From the NCBI GenBank assembly GCA_948805675.1, contig CAQIBN010000009.1, positions 15,566 to 79,565 on the forward strand: a DNA stretch of 64,000 nucleotides, written 5' to 3'. Both the position numbers and the translations under genes were made by a program. Positions 10,445-20,991 of this stretch are shown here, in pieces. The notes below the pieces were generated by a model. The model saw nothing but the letters and a program-made list of their open reading frames with translations, did no database searches and was not told where the DNA came from. The stretch's first letter is position 1; every line of letters begins with the position of its first letter. The stretch is from an uncultured Clostridia bacterium. GTDB lineage: Bacteria > Bacillota > Clostridia > TANB77 > CAG-508.

Positions 10445-13045
10445 TTATTCACTTGTTGTTACTTTATTGACTATATTATTATTATTATTAGATTTTTTTC
10501 CAACTATTAATGTTACTATTGTATCTTCTTTTACTTCTTCTCCTGCTTTTCTAGTTTGTCTAATTACTATTCCAACTTTTTCATCATTTACTTCATGTTC
10601 TATTTTATATCTTAATTTTACTGCATCTAATGCCTTCTTTGCTTCACTTTCTGTTTTACCTACAACATTTGGCACTTTTACTTTGTTAACATTATCTGGT
10701 GTATCTACTACTGGTGTATTATTTTCTAAACTATTAATTACATTATTTATCACATTTGTGTCTATCTCTGGTTTTTTATGTACATCACATACATCTGTTA
10801 TTGTACTATATTTACCTCCTGCACTTGTTTTCCAAATTGCATTCTTTTCTTTTTCAGGTGGTTGTAGACCATTTCTTTCTTCTATATCTATACAAAATTC
10901 ATTTGCTAATTTACCTGTTTCTTTACATACTTTTAATCTTGAATGACCAGTACATGCTGATGGTACTGTTCCTGAAACAAATTCTTCAGTATATGTATTG
11001 CTACAAGAACCTGTAGCAGATTTTCCTGAATCTTTACAAATCTTTGCAGTTACAATATTACTTGGTTTATCAAATGTCTTTTTAGGCAAATCTTTGTGAA
11101 TATCTTGCATTATAGCAGACCATATTTTAGCTGAAGGATTTCCACTATAACTTATAACTTCTGGATCATCAAACCCAAACCATGTAGCAGCTGCATAATA
11201 TGGAGTTAAACCACATAGCCATCTATCTTTATTAGAATCTGTAGTACCAGTTTTTGCTCCTACATCCATTCCTGATATTCTACAATTTGTAGCAGTTCCA
11301 TTTGAACCTATAACAGGTGACTTTAAAATGCTTTTTGTAATATATGCAGTTCCTTCTGACATTACTCTTCTTTTTTCTTGTTTAGGCTGTAAAACTGTTT
11401 TTCCTTGTGAATCTACTAATTTACTATAAAAAGTAGGTGTAATATATTCTCCACCATTAGCAATAGTTGCATATGCACCTGCCATCTCCAAAGGAGTAGC
11501 ACCATGTGTAAGACCACCTAGTACTATTGCTAGTCCATTATCTTCTTTATCATCCAAATGATTAAGACCTAATTGCTTTAAAAATTTAATAGAATTTTCT
11601 GGTCCTAACTCTGACATTATTTTTACTTCTACAACATTTGAAGAAACTTCTATAGCCTTTCTTACAGTAATAAGGCCTTTATAACCTGATGAATTTTTTG
11701 GATCATATTTTCCATTATTAAATGTTGTTGGAGAGTCATCATATACTGTACCTGCTGTTATTATTTTACTTTCTAAACTTGGAGCAATAGAAGCTATTGG
11801 TTTTATAGAAGAACCTGGCTGTCTTGCACTATAAATTCTATTTAATCCTAAAGCATTAACATCTGTACCAAGTCCTCCCATACATCCAACTACATTTCCA
11901 GTTTTATAATCTATAATTACCATTGCTGATTGACTATGTTGTCCACTATTTTTTTTTGATTTTACTATATATTTATCTTTTATATATTCTTCTTGCATTC
12001 TGTTTTGTATGGAACGCACCTCTGTAGTATATAATTTGTATCCCCCGCCATATAAACGACTTTTAGCATATTCATAAGACATTCCTTTTTCTTCTACCAT
12101 TTGATTTACAACCTGTTCAATAGTTGCAGATAAATGATATGACATATCTGTCCCATTAGATAAATTACCTTGTCTAAAATTTAAACCTGCATCTACTTCA
12201 CTGATTGCTTTATTAAATTCTTCATTACTTATCATTCCCAATTCTTTCATTTTATCTAAAACTGTTTTTGTTCTTTTCTTTATTTTTTCTGTATTATCAG
12301 TTTCTGTAAATGGATTATAATTATTAGGTGAATGATTTATTCCTGCTAAATAGGCACTTTCTGATATAGTAAGTTCATCTGCGGACTTTCCAAAATAATA
12401 TTCTGATGCAACCTCTACACCGCATATATTTCTTCCATATCCTCCAAGATAAATAATATTTAAATACAATTCTAATATTTGGCTTTTTGATATTATTTTC
12501 TCTATCTGATATGCTCTTGACATTTCTCTTATTTTTCTTTGAATACCTGCTTTTCCTTCATCATCCTTTTCATTAGTAATATTCTTTATTAATTGTTGTG
12601 TTATTGTACTTCCTCCAAAAGATGATGTTCCTTTATTAAATATGTAAGTTATAGTTGCAGCTGTAGACCTTTTTATATCTATTCCATGATGTTCATAAAA
12701 TCTTTCATCTTCAATTGCAATAAAAGCTTTTGGTAGATATTCTGGCATATCATTAAGTGTAATTATTTTTCTATTTTCATCTCCAGATAATTCTCTAATT
12801 AAATTTCCTTCACTATCATAAACAAAAGTATTTGAATTACTTATTAATAAATCCTCTTTAGACATAGCAAATTTATCACTAAAAAATATACCTGCAAAAA
12901 TTCCTGCTCCAATTAAACTAATTAGTATAAAAACTAAAATTAATATTATAATAATTTTTTTAATTATTTTAGCTTTATTAACTTGTTTACTTTTCTGATT
13001 TTTTTCTTTATTTGAGTTTCTAGTTTTTTTATTATTTTTTCCCAT
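10445..13045 (-). CDS. Class A penicillin-binding protein (glycosyltransferase/transpeptidase) with PASTA domain
   Basis: This bifunctional enzyme polymerises lipid II and cross-links peptidoglycan. The 866 residues comprise a basic cytoplasmic tail, one membrane helix (about 30-53), a GT51 domain with AIEDERFYEHHGID and GGSTITQQLIKN, a transpeptidase domain with SSNVVE-type and KTGT motifs, and a C-terminal PASTA domain (VKVPNVVGKTESEAKKAL). Two CGG trinucleotides are present, both out of frame (GGC GGG and TGC GGT). It belongs to the PBP1A/PonA group. Confidence 0.94.
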   Translation of the reverse strand: MGKNNKKTRNSNKEKNQKSKQVNKAKIIKKIIIILILVFILISLIGAGIFAGIFFSDKFAMSKEDLLISNSNTFVYDSEGNLIRELSGDENRKIITLNDMPEYLPKAFIAIEDERFYEHHGIDIKRSTAATITYIFNKGTSSFGGSTITQQLIKNITNEKDDEGKAGIQRKIREMSRAYQIEKIISKSQILELYLNIIYLGGYGRNICGVEVASEYYFGKSADELTISESAYLAGINHSPNNYNPFTETDNTEKIKKRTKTVLDKMKELGMISNEEFNKAISEVDAGLNFRQGNLSNGTDMSYHLSATIEQVVNQMVEEKGMSYEYAKSRLYGGGYKLYTTEVRSIQNRMQEEYIKDKYIVKSKKNSGQHSQSAMVIIDYKTGNVVGCMGGLGTDVNALGLNRIYSARQPGSSIKPIASIAPSLESKIITAGTVYDDSPTTFNNGKYDPKNSSGYKGLITVRKAIEVSSNVVEVKIMSELGPENSIKFLKQLGLNHLDDKEDNGLAIVLGGLTHGATPLEMAGAYATIANGGEYITPTFYSKLVDSQGKTVLQPKQEKRRVMSEGTAYITKSILKSPVIGSNGTATNCRISGMDVGAKTGTTDSNKDRWLCGLTPYYAAATWFGFDDPEVISYSGNPSAKIWSAIMQDIHKDLPKKTFDKPSNIVTAKICKDSGKSATGSCSNTYTEEFVSGTVPSACTGHSRLKVCKETGKLANEFCIDIEERNGLQPPEKEKNAIWKTSAGGKYSTITDVCDVHKKPEIDTNVINNVINSLENNTPVVDTPDNVNKVKVPNVVGKTESEAKKALDAVKLRYKIEHEVNDEKVGIVIRQTRKAGEEVKEDTIVTLIVGKKSNNNNNIVNKVTTSE

Positions 13046-13238
13046 ATAAACCTTTCCTTTCTAGTTAAAATATACTATTTGTTTTATTTAACTAAACTGC
13101 TATTTTATTATATTACAAATTACAAAAAAGTAAAAGCATTTTAATAAAAATTTAATATATATTAATGTTTAATATTTATATTTATATCTATTTATTATAA
13201 TAAATTATTAATATATAATAATTAAATAACACCATATT

Positions 13239-14112
13239 TTATAAATCTTCAAATATATCATTTACATTTGTAACAACTTTTGCACCTTCTTTTATAATCT
13301 TATTTGTTCCTACTGAATTTAAACTAGTAATATTTCCTGGTATAGCATATACCTCTTTTCCTTGTTCTAGAGCAAAATCTATAGTAATTAAAGAACCACT
13401 TTTTTCTTTGGCTTCTACCACCAAAACTCCATCTGATAAACCACTTATAATTCTATTTCTTTGTGGAAAATTCTTTTTTTCAGGTCTTGTCCCAAAATTA
13501 TATTCTGATAAAACAGCTCCACCTTTATTTATAATTTTTTGAACTAAAATTTTATTTTCTTTTGGATAAATATTATTTAACCCGAGCTCCAAGAACAGCA
13601 ATAGTTCTTGCCTCTTCTTTTATTGCTCCTAAATGTGCATATGTATCAATTCCTTTAGCTAAACCACTAATTATATAAACACCTTTACTTGAAAGTTCAT
13701 TTGCGATATTTTTAGCAATTATTCTTCCATAATCTGTACATTCTCTGCTTCCTACAATTGCAATAGATTTTCGATTTAAAATATCTATATTTCCTTTTAA
13801 GTACAAAACAATTGGATAATCATATATGTACTTTAATTTAATTGGATATTCTTTATCATTTATTGTAATTGCTTTTATATTGTCTTTAATCATATATTCA
13901 ATACATCTATATATATTACTTCTATTTTCTTGTGAAAGTATTTGCTCAATTTCTGTTTCAGTTATATATTCACTTTTTCTTAATTCATATTTATCAAGAT
14001 TATATATAACTTTAGGCTCTTGATAATATTTTAACAAATTAATAACATTTTTACTTTTAAGTCTTAAACTAGATAACCAAATCCAATATTTATTTTCCTC
14101 TATTGATAACAT
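13239..14112 (-). CDS. dprA: DNA-processing protein DprA, via +1 frameshift
   Basis: DprA (Smf) loads RecA on incoming single-stranded DNA during transformation. The first frame holds the N-terminal domain and the start of the Rossmann fold (IVGSRECTDYGR, IISGLAKGID) up to AVLGA. The second resumes GLNNIYPKENKILV and continues through FPQRNRIISGLSDGVLVVEA to the end. Skipping the C of CGG at 13584 joins them into 290 residues with the family's G-x-G-L-x-x-x-YP segment. The zero-frame product stops three codons after CGG. No in-frame CGG occurs elsewhere in the gene. Confidence 0.93.
13582..13584 (-). other. +1 frameshift site at CGG in dprA (codon 177)
   Basis: Zero frame reads CTT GGA GCT CGG GTT AAA TAA; skipping C gives GGA GCT GGG TTA AAT AAT (G-A-G-L-N-N). 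The preceding codon is GCT and the restored codon is GGG. Confidence 0.9.
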
Positions 14113-14282
14113 AAAACTCCTTTTTACTCTTATATATATATAATTTGATTATTATATAAAAAGAGTGCATAATATTTTTATTTGCCCCCTTATTTATATT
14201 TTAATATTTCTACTAAATTGTTTAAAACATTTGTATTTTTCATGATGAAAATTATAACTTCAATAAATTGATAAAATATTGC

Positions 14283-15128
14283 TTAATTTTGATATTTACA
14301 TGCTTTAACTACATTATTCATTAACATTGCTATAGTCATTGGTCCTACACCACCTGGAACAGGTGTTATATATGATGCTACTTTAGCTACTTCTTCAAAA
14401 TCTACATCTCCTTCTAGTTTTCCTAATTCATTTCTGTTAATACCTACATCTATTACTACTGCACCAGCTTTAACCATATCTTTTGTAACAAATTTTGCTT
14501 TACCTAATGCAACAATTAAAATATCTGCTTTTTTAGTTATATCTGCTATATTTTTTGTTTTAGAATGACATACTGTAACAGTTGCATTTTTCTTTAATAA
14601 ACATTGTATTAATGGCTTTCCTACTATATTACTTCTTCCTATAATTACTGCATTCTTTCCTTCAATTTCAATATTATATCTTTCTAACATTTTTATTACC
14701 CCATATGGAGTACACGATACAAACGAGTCTTCTCCAATAACTAATTTTCCTACATTTATAGGATTAAACCCATCAACATCTTTTTCTGGACAAATTTTAT
14801 TAAAAGCCTTAGATATATCAAGATGCTTTGGTATTGGGCTTTGTAGTAATATTCCATGAATGTCTTTTCTAATATTTAAATTTTCAATTATCTCCAACAG
14901 TTTTTCCATAGTTGTAGTTTCATCTAATAATATCTCTTCATACCAAATCCCAATTTCCTCACAAGCTTTACTTTTATTTCTTACATATACTTTAGATGCT
15001 TTATCATTTCCTACCATTATAACTGCAAGTTTAGGAAAAATCCCTTTTTCATTTAATTTTTCTACTTCTTCTTTCAACTCTAAACGTATACTTTTTGCTA
15101 ATTCTTTACCATTTATAATTTCTGCCAT
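14283..15128 (-). CDS. folD: Methylenetetrahydrofolate dehydrogenase/cyclohydrolase
   Basis: FolD interconverts 5,10-methylene- and 10-formyl-tetrahydrofolate using NADP. The 281-residue protein has the family length and motifs: YVRNKSKACEEIGI with the catalytic lysine region, PEKDVDGFNPINVGKL, the dinucleotide-binding IGRSNIVGKP, and the C-terminal TPVPGGVGPMT. It is intact. It provides one-carbon units for purine and formyl-methionine synthesis. Confidence 0.98.
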   Translation of the reverse strand: MAEIINGKELAKSIRLELKEEVEKLNEKGIFPKLAVIMVGNDKASKVYVRNKSKACEEIGIWYEEILLDETTTMEKLLEIIENLNIRKDIHGILLQSPIPKHLDISKAFNKICPEKDVDGFNPINVGKLVIGEDSFVSCTPYGVIKMLERYNIEIEGKNAVIIGRSNIVGKPLIQCLLKKNATVTVCHSKTKNIADITKKADILIVALGKAKFVTKDMVKAGAVVIDVGINRNELGKLEGDVDFEEVAKVASYITPVPGGVGPMTIAMLMNNVVKACKYQN

Positions 15129-15440
15129 TTCTTTATTTAATGATATATTAAAATATATATCATACTCCTTTCTTAATTTATATATATAAAAATTAAAACT
15201 AATTTAAAATATATCAATTTATTTATTATTTCTAATTTTATATTATATTTTAAAATAGCTTTTAATAATAAAATACTTTTTCATTATTAAATCTAATCTG
15301 TTTTTTTATATAAAATTTCTCTATTATTGTAGTAGTATAATATTCATATTTCACTTTATTTTATATAAAACTATTCCTAATCTTTTCTATAATGTATCAC
15401 TTTGCACATTATAGAACATACGTTCTGTTTTGTCAATACT

Positions 15441-16247
15441 TTATTTATAAAAATTTATTATTATACAATTTTTACCTTTTTGGGTTCTGTTTAAAACTTC
15501 TTTTATAAAAAACTTTCCTTTTCCTCTTATTGTTATCTTATCATTTTCCTTAATTATTTTTGTATTTTTTGTTATACATTCACCATTAACATATACCCTC
15601 TCAGCCATAATAATATCATTTGCTTTATTTCTTGAAGTCCTACAAATCTCTGATACTATATTATCTAATCTTAAAGAAGATACTACAATTCTTCTTTCTT
15701 CCATCTCTTCATTTTTTTTACTAACATTTTCTAAATCTACTATTTGTATTTTACTATTTTGAAATCTTTTTAATGTACAAATATTAGTATATAAATATTT
15801 TTCTACATCTTTTATTATTAAAATATCTGCACCATTTTCATGTATTATTATATCACCTATTTTTTCTCTTCTTACTCCTAATTTTATTAATCCACCTAAA
15901 TATGCTCTATGATTTAATTTTTGTATTTCTACTTTTAATGGCATTAATCTAAATACAGTAATTATTGTATTTAGATTAAATTTGTTTTCTTCAAATATAT
16001 ATTTTAATTTTTGTGGATATAAAATTAAAATTTTACGTTCTGCTTTTTCATATCCTCCATATGAAATAAAATCCTTCTTTAGAATAAGTAATACATTTTT
16101 TAGTATATTTTCCTGGTATTCATCCAGAAAATCTGTATATTCTATTTTATTTCTTTTTTCACAGAATTCTATTTTATCTAATAATTTTGCTACTAAAATT
16201 CTTTCATCTTCTTTTTTATATTTTTGTAATAATTCTTTTCTTTGCAT
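15441..16247 (-). CDS. YlmH-like S4-domain RNA-binding protein
   Basis: The 268-residue protein has an N-terminal alpha/beta domain (ERKILILYP, LMPLKVEIQKL, HRAYLGGLIKLGVRREKIGDI) and a C-terminal S4 RNA-binding domain (about 190-250, LRLDNIVSEICRTSRNKAND ... VYVNGE). This architecture matches YlmH, which in Firmicutes lies in the division cluster and has been linked to rescue of stalled ribosomes. Here it sits downstream of dxs with a gap of 20 bases, so it is probably translated from the same message. Confidence 0.85.
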   Translation of the reverse strand: MQRKELLQKYKKEDERILVAKLLDKIEFCEKRNKIEYTDFLDEYQENILKNVLLILKKDFISYGGYEKAERKILILYPQKLKYIFEENKFNLNTIITVFRLMPLKVEIQKLNHRAYLGGLIKLGVRREKIGDIIIHENGADILIIKDVEKYLYTNICTLKRFQNSKIQIVDLENVSKKNEEMEERRIVVSSLRLDNIVSEICRTSRNKANDIIMAERVYVNGECITKNTKIIKENDKITIRGKGKFFIKEVLNRTQKGKNCIIINFYK

Positions 16248-16267
16248 AACTTCTTAATCTTACCTCA

Positions 16268-18145
16268 TTATTTTTCTTGTAAACATACTTCGTTTTTTAT
16301 ATTTTCTACAATTGAGTTTACATCTAATCCATAAATTTTTTCTATCTCTTCTACTGAACCATGCTTTACAAAAGTATCATTATACCCATATGATTTTATA
16401 TATATATCTTTTATATTATTTTCAACTATTAACTCTTTAACTGTTGTAGCAAGTCCACCTCGCAAAATTCCATCTTCAATTGTTATTATCTTATTAGTTT
16501 TATTTATAGATTGTAATATAGTCTTTTCATCAAATGGTTTCAAAAATCTTGCATTTATTATATCACAAGAAATTCCATATGCTTCTAATAAATTAGAGAC
16601 CTCTAATGCTCTTGAAACCATTTTTCCAATTGCTACAATTGTTAAATCCTTACCTTCTTTTAATATTTCTGCTTCTCCTAATTTGATAGTTTTATGACTT
16701 CTAAATTTTATCTTATCTTCCCCACCTCTTGGATATCTAATAACAATTGACTTTTTTAAATTAACTGCAAATTCTAACATTTGTTCTAACTCTGTAAAAT
16801 CTTTTGGTGCTAATATAGTTAAATTTGGTACTAAAGAAAAGAAAGATAAATCTAAAATTCCTTGATGTGTTTCTCCATCATTTCCTACTATACCAGCTCT
16901 ATCTACACACATAATTACTGGTAAATTCTGAAGACAAATATCATGTATTACTTGGTCATAACCTCTTTGATAAAATGACGAATATATTGGAATTACTGGA
17001 ATCATACCATTTTTGGCCATTCCTGCTGAAAGTCCTAATGCATGTTGTTCTGCAATTCCTACATCAAAAAATCTATCTGGATATTGTTTCTTAAATTTAG
17101 AAAGACCTGTCCCATCACACATTGCAGCAGTTACAGCTACTATATTTTTATTTTCTTTTGCTAAGTTTACTAATTTTTCTCCAAATACCTTTGAATAATC
17201 TGCCTTTTTGTCTTTTTTGCTTTTACCTGTTTTTATATCAAAACTAGATGTACTATGAAATCTATCAGGATTTTCTTCTGCTATTTTATAGCCTTTCCCT
17301 TTTTTAGTAACAACATGTACAAGTACTGGCCCTTTTACTTTCTTAGCAATCTCTAATAAATCCTGAACTTTTTCTATATTATTACCATCAATTGGCCCTA
17401 AATACCTAAAACCTAAGTCTTCAAAAAACATATTTGGAATAAATAACTGCTTAATTCCATACTTTAACTTTCTTGCCATCTTTACAATCTTTCTACCTAT
17501 ATATGGAACTTTATTTATAGTTGTTTTTAAATACTGATTAGATTTAGTATATGCTTTTTTGGTTCTTATTTTACCTAAAAGCATAGAAATGCCACCTACA
17601 TTTCTTGATATACTCATTTCATTATCATTAAGAATAACAATTAAATTTGTATTGCTACATCCTGCATCGTTTAAAGCCTCTAGTGCCATTCCTCCTGTTA
17701 ATGCACCATCACCAATTATAGCAATAATACTATTATTTTCTTTCTTTATATCCCTTGCTCTTGCCATTCCAAGTGCAGTAGAAATTGATGTACTACTATG
17801 TCCAGTATTAAAAGAATCAAATTCTGACTCTGATGTTTTTGGAAAACCTGCTAATCCATTTAACTGTCTTAATGTATTAAATTTATCTTTTCTTCCTGTT
17901 AAAATTTTATGTACATAAGTCTGATGTCCTACATCCCAAATCATTTTATCTTTTGGCATATTAAACACACTATGTAATGCTATTGTAAGCTCTACTACCC
18001 CTAAATTTGAAGCTAAATGTCCTCCTGTATTTGAAACATTATCTATAATAAATCTTCTAATTTCTTCTGCTAATTGTTCTTTTTCTCTTATATTAAGAGT
18101 TTTTAAATCATCTGGCATATTTACTTTTTCCAATATATTAACCAT
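16268..18145 (-). CDS. dxs: 1-deoxy-D-xylulose-5-phosphate synthase
   Basis: Dxs joins pyruvate and glyceraldehyde 3-phosphate, the first step of the non-mevalonate isoprenoid pathway, using thiamine diphosphate. The motif GDGALTGGMALEALN binds the cofactor; DRAGIVGNDGETHQG and RYPRGG mark the transketolase-like central and C-terminal domains. I chose the ATG at 18145 (VNILEKVNMPDDL) because AAAGGCGG lies about nine bases before it, giving 625 residues. An upstream in-frame ATG at 18223 would add 26 atypical residues. Confidence 0.95.
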   Translation of the reverse strand: MVNILEKVNMPDDLKTLNIREKEQLAEEIRRFIIDNVSNTGGHLASNLGVVELTIALHSVFNMPKDKMIWDVGHQTYVHKILTGRKDKFNTLRQLNGLAGFPKTSESEFDSFNTGHSSTSISTALGMARARDIKKENNSIIAIIGDGALTGGMALEALNDAGCSNTNLIVILNDNEMSISRNVGGISMLLGKIRTKKAYTKSNQYLKTTINKVPYIGRKIVKMARKLKYGIKQLFIPNMFFEDLGFRYLGPIDGNNIEKVQDLLEIAKKVKGPVLVHVVTKKGKGYKIAEENPDRFHSTSSFDIKTGKSKKDKKADYSKVFGEKLVNLAKENKNIVAVTAAMCDGTGLSKFKKQYPDRFFDVGIAEQHALGLSAGMAKNGMIPVIPIYSSFYQRGYDQVIHDICLQNLPVIMCVDRAGIVGNDGETHQGILDLSFFSLVPNLTILAPKDFTELEQMLEFAVNLKKSIVIRYPRGGEDKIKFRSHKTIKLGEAEILKEGKDLTIVAIGKMVSRALEVSNLLEAYGISCDIINARFLKPFDEKTILQSINKTNKIITIEDGILRGGLATTVKELIVENNIKDIYIKSYGYNDTFVKHGSVEEIEKIYGLDVNSIVENIKNEVCLQEK

Positions 18146-18621
18146 AACATTTTCCGCCTTTTTATTGTTAATTAAGCTATATAATAGCATATTATTTAGT
18201 GTTTGTCTATTATATAATATCATTGGTCCTATATTACTTAGTATAAAATTTATACATAAAAATATTTGTTAATTTTTATTTTATGTTCATTTGTGTCAAA
18301 TTATAATTATGTACTAACATTTACTACATCTTTCTTTTTTATCTTATGGATATTAGTAACATTAGTACAAAAATATTTTTTAATTAAACAATTATTGTAA
18401 TAAATTTACTAAAAAATCAGATAAATCTCATATATACACTTATAAACAATCTCTTTGCAAAGTATATAGTGTTAATGAAACCCATGGTGTAGATACAAAC
18501 AAATTCTGCTATAATTTAGCACATATTTGTTGTAGACAAAAAAAAGGATGTTATAAAGTGGTCATCTTAACAAAAAAGATAACTACTTCTATACATCCTC
18601 ACTTCTTTTCAAAAATGTCTT
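18146..18621. other. Gap between dxs and eno with a hairpin after eno
   Basis: No gene is recognised in about 475 bases. An imperfect inverted repeat of about 24 bases per arm (18545-18568 with 18576-18599, outer ends AGGATG and CATCCT) lies just downstream of the eno stop on the minus strand and may act as a terminator. Confidence 0.5.
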
Positions 18622-19890
18622 TTATTTTAATAATTCATTTTCTATATACAACAATCTATTATATTTTGCAACTCTATCAGTTCTTGCAGGTGCTCCTGTT
18701 TTTATTTGACCTGCATTTGTTGCAACTGCAATATCAGCTATAGTAGTATCTTCTGTTTCACCTGAGCGATGTGATATAACAGCTGTATATCCTCTAGACT
18801 TTGCCATTTCAATCGCATCTAATGTTTCTGTTAAAGTTCCTATTTGATTTGGCTTAATTAAAATACTATTTGCAACTTTTTTATTTAATCCCTTCTGAAG
18901 TCTTTTTATATTAGTAACAAATAAATCATCTCCAACTAATTGAATCTTACCACCTAAGCATTCTGTTAATTTTACCCATGTTTCCCAGTCCTCTTCTGCA
19001 AGACCATCTTCTATTGATATAATTGGATATTTATTAGTTAAATCTATTATATATTCTACCATCTCATCCTTTGTTTTGAAAATATCCTTTTTCCAAAAAT
19101 AATAACCATCTTTACCAATCTTTTTAGCTTCTTCAAACATTTCAGTACTTGCTATATCTAAAGCTATTGCTACATCTTTCTTAGGCTCATATCCACTATT
19201 TTTTATTGCTTCTAAAATAAGTTCAATAGCTTGTTCTTCACTATCTAAATTTGGTGCAAAACCTCCTTCATCCCCAACAGCAGTAGAATATCCCTTTGAT
19301 TTTAGCACTTTCTTTAATTCATGATATACAGTTACACCAATCTCCATACATTTTTTGAATGATGTAGCACCAACAGGCATTATCATAAATTCTTGAACAC
19401 TTATATTATTATCTGAATGTTTGCCTCCATTTAAAATATTCATCATAGGCATTGGTAATCTTTTTGAATTTACTCCACCTATATATTTATATAATTCCAT
19501 ATTAATAGAACGAGCTGCAGCCTTTGCTACTGCTAAAGATACACCTAAAGTTGCATTAGCTCCAAGCATAGATTTATTTTCTGTTGAATCTAGCTCAATT
19601 AATTTTTGGTCAATTTTTGTTTGCTCATAGACATTCATTCCTTCTAATTCTTTAGCTATAATTTTTTCTACATTTTCTACTGCTTTTTTTACACCTTTGC
19701 CCATTAATCTTGTTTCATCTTTATCTCTTAACTCTACTGCTTCAAAACTTCCAGTAGATGCTCCTGATGGAACTATTGCTATTCCATTTACTCCATTCTC
19801 CAGAACTACTTCAACTTGCACAGTTGGATTTCCTCTTGAATCAAAAACTTCTAATGCTTTTATATTCTTTATCATTAAACAATTTGCCAT
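18622..19890 (-). CDS. eno: Enolase
   Basis: Enolase converts 2-phosphoglycerate to phosphoenolpyruvate. The 422-residue protein shows [46 protein letters not shown] with the catalytic acidic residues, the metal ligands in [17 protein letters not shown] and [10 protein letters not shown], and [17 protein letters not shown]. It is intact. It is separated from the gap-pgk-tpiA-gpmI run, in contrast to many Firmicutes in which eno follows gpmI. Confidence 0.98.
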   Translation of the reverse strand: MANCLMIKNIKALEVFDSRGNPTVQVEVVLENGVNGIAIVPSGASTGSFEAVELRDKDETRLMGKGVKKAVENVEKIIAKELEGMNVYEQTKIDQKLIELDSTENKSMLGANATLGVSLAVAKAAARSINMELYKYIGGVNSKRLPMPMMNILNGGKHSDNNISVQEFMIMPVGATSFKKCMEIGVTVYHELKKVLKSKGYSTAVGDEGGFAPNLDSEEQAIELILEAIKNSGYEPKKDVAIALDIASTEMFEEAKKIGKDGYYFWKKDIFKTKDEMVEYIIDLTNKYPIISIEDGLAEEDWETWVKLTECLGGKIQLVGDDLFVTNIKRLQKGLNKKVANSILIKPNQIGTLTETLDAIEMAKSRGYTAVISHRSGETEDTTIADIAVATNAGQIKTGAPARTDRVAKYNRLLYIENELLK

Positions 19891-20141
19891 AATATACCTC
19901 CATTTACACTTTTCTCTATAAATACATTATGTTCAAAATCTATTTTTATATTCTTTATTAGTTTTATTTTTTATATTTATATAACAGAGTATCTAAAAAA
20001 TTTATAAATTATTTTTTTAAGTATGGAATTTTTTAAATAAATGTGCTATTATATTTAAGTAATAATTTTTTTCTTCTGCTTTTTACATTATATTAGTTAT
20101 TTAAATAAAAATATAACATATATAATTTAAAATACATATAT

Positions 20142-20216
20142 TGGGGTGTAGCCAAGCGGTAAGGCAGATGGCTCTGACCCATCGATGCGTAGGTTCGAAT
20201 CCTACCACCCCAACCA
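20142..20216 (+). tRNA. tRNA-Gln (anticodon CTG)
   Basis: The acceptor arm TGGGGTG pairs with CACCCCA, followed by A and an encoded CCA end. The D arm is GCC/GGC, the anticodon stem GATGG/CCATC encloses CTCTGAC with anticodon CTG, and the T arm is GTAGG-TTCGAAT-CCTAC. The U1-A72 pair is typical of glutamine tRNAs. It reads CAG. It is the only tRNA seen in the window and one of few plus-strand genes. Confidence 0.96.
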
Positions 20217-20290
20217 GTATGGATGTAATTAATCTCTAATTTCTTATATATTATTTTTTCTTTAATTTATTATCCATTAAATATACATAT

Positions 20291-20327
20291 AAAAGAATAT
20301 CCGCACCATTTTAGTGCGGATATTCTA
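20291..20327 (-). terminator. Intrinsic terminator of the Agr-like locus
   Basis: AGAATATCCGCAC pairs with GTGCGGATATTCT around a seven-base loop, followed on the minus strand by TTTTAT. The stem overlaps the stop codon of the AgrB-like gene, closing the three-gene unit. Confidence 0.8.
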
Positions 20328-20894
20328 AATATTACAAAAAGTTCTGATAGATAGAGCTACTTCATTAAGTTTATCTGCTATTCTTCTACTATCCATATTT
20401 GTCAAATTTGACATTTCTGTAAAAGTTTTATTTTCTTTAAAACGATACTTATATAAAATATATGCGTTATAATCTTTTTCCTCTAATCTATTTTCAAACT
20501 CCATGAGTAAATCATTATTTTCTGAATTCTCTTTTATGTACTTATCTATATCAGAAAATTTTGATTCCTTTTTTGCCCACATGAAACAATCTTTTATATC
20601 TCCTTTTCCTGATAAAACAATTGCTGAAAATACTGTCATCGCTATAGCTATTAATAAATCCACTTTTGTTACAACTAACAAAGATAGAATTACTATTGTA
20701 GACCAAATCATGCATTTAACCCATGATTTATAATGTTTTGCACTTCTAGTACACATTCTTACAATCGAAAAAACTAATACTATTAGTATAATTATAGGAA
20801 TTGGTACCTTAATTGCAATTCCACCTAAAAATACTAATACTGCTTCTAAAAAATTAAATATCATGCTAGGCAAAATATATAGAATCTTTTTCAT
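20325..20894 (-). CDS. AgrB-like peptide-processing membrane protein with C-terminal helix-turn-helix-like region
   Basis: AgrB proteins are membrane cysteine endopeptidases that cut and cyclise AgrD peptides. In this 189-residue protein the segment SAKHYKSWVKC has a His and a Cys seven residues apart, the spacing of the AgrB catalytic pair, on the edge of membrane helices (about 5-48, 60-100). The last 90 residues are soluble and end in a helix-turn-helix-like stretch (YRFKENKTFTEMSNLTNM ... SRRIADKLNEVALSI) resembling sigma region 4, which classical AgrB lacks. It lies directly downstream of a 20-residue peptide gene. The AgrB call is by motif and context. Confidence 0.7.
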   Translation of the reverse strand: MKKILYILPSMIFNFLEAVLVFLGGIAIKVPIPIIILIVLVFSIVRMCTRSAKHYKSWVKCMIWSTIVILSLLVVTKVDLLIAIAMTVFSAIVLSGKGDIKDCFMWAKKESKFSDIDKYIKENSENNDLLMEFENRLEEKDYNAYILYKYRFKENKTFTEMSNLTNMDSRRIADKLNEVALSIRTFCNI

Positions 20895-20898
20895 AATC

Positions 20899-20961
20899 TT
20901 ATTCTCCTTCTTGTGTATCGCAGAAGAATAGCCATGAATTAATTGGTGGCCATTTATCCAT
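20899..20961 (-). CDS. Candidate 20-residue AgrD-like signal peptide precursor
   Basis: An ATG at 20961 follows a very strong ribosome binding site (GGGAGGTGAT) and opens a 20-codon frame that stops four bases before the AgrB-like start. The peptide has a short leader, a core PPINSWLFF and an acidic tail CDTQEGE. By analogy with AgrD, cutting after FF would allow the serine to form a five-residue lactone ring (S-W-L-F-F). Both the cut site and the ring are inference. The gene is too short for ordinary gene callers. Confidence 0.65.
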   Translation of the reverse strand: MDKWPPINSWLFFCDTQEGE

Positions 20962-20991
20962 ACTAATCACCTCCCTTAATTCATTTATATG

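Noticed and set aside
10467..10946. Long plus-strand frame opposite the penicillin-binding protein gene.
   Set aside because: It is antisense to the PASTA and transpeptidase region of a well-supported gene and has no ribosome binding site.
18145..18223. The longer N-terminus of dxs starting at 18223.
   Set aside because: The extra 26 residues do not look like Dxs, and a ribosome binding site sits directly before the ATG at 18145.
18224..18560. A possible cysteine-containing plus-strand frame before the eno hairpin.
   Set aside because: It has no start with a ribosome binding site and no recognisable family.
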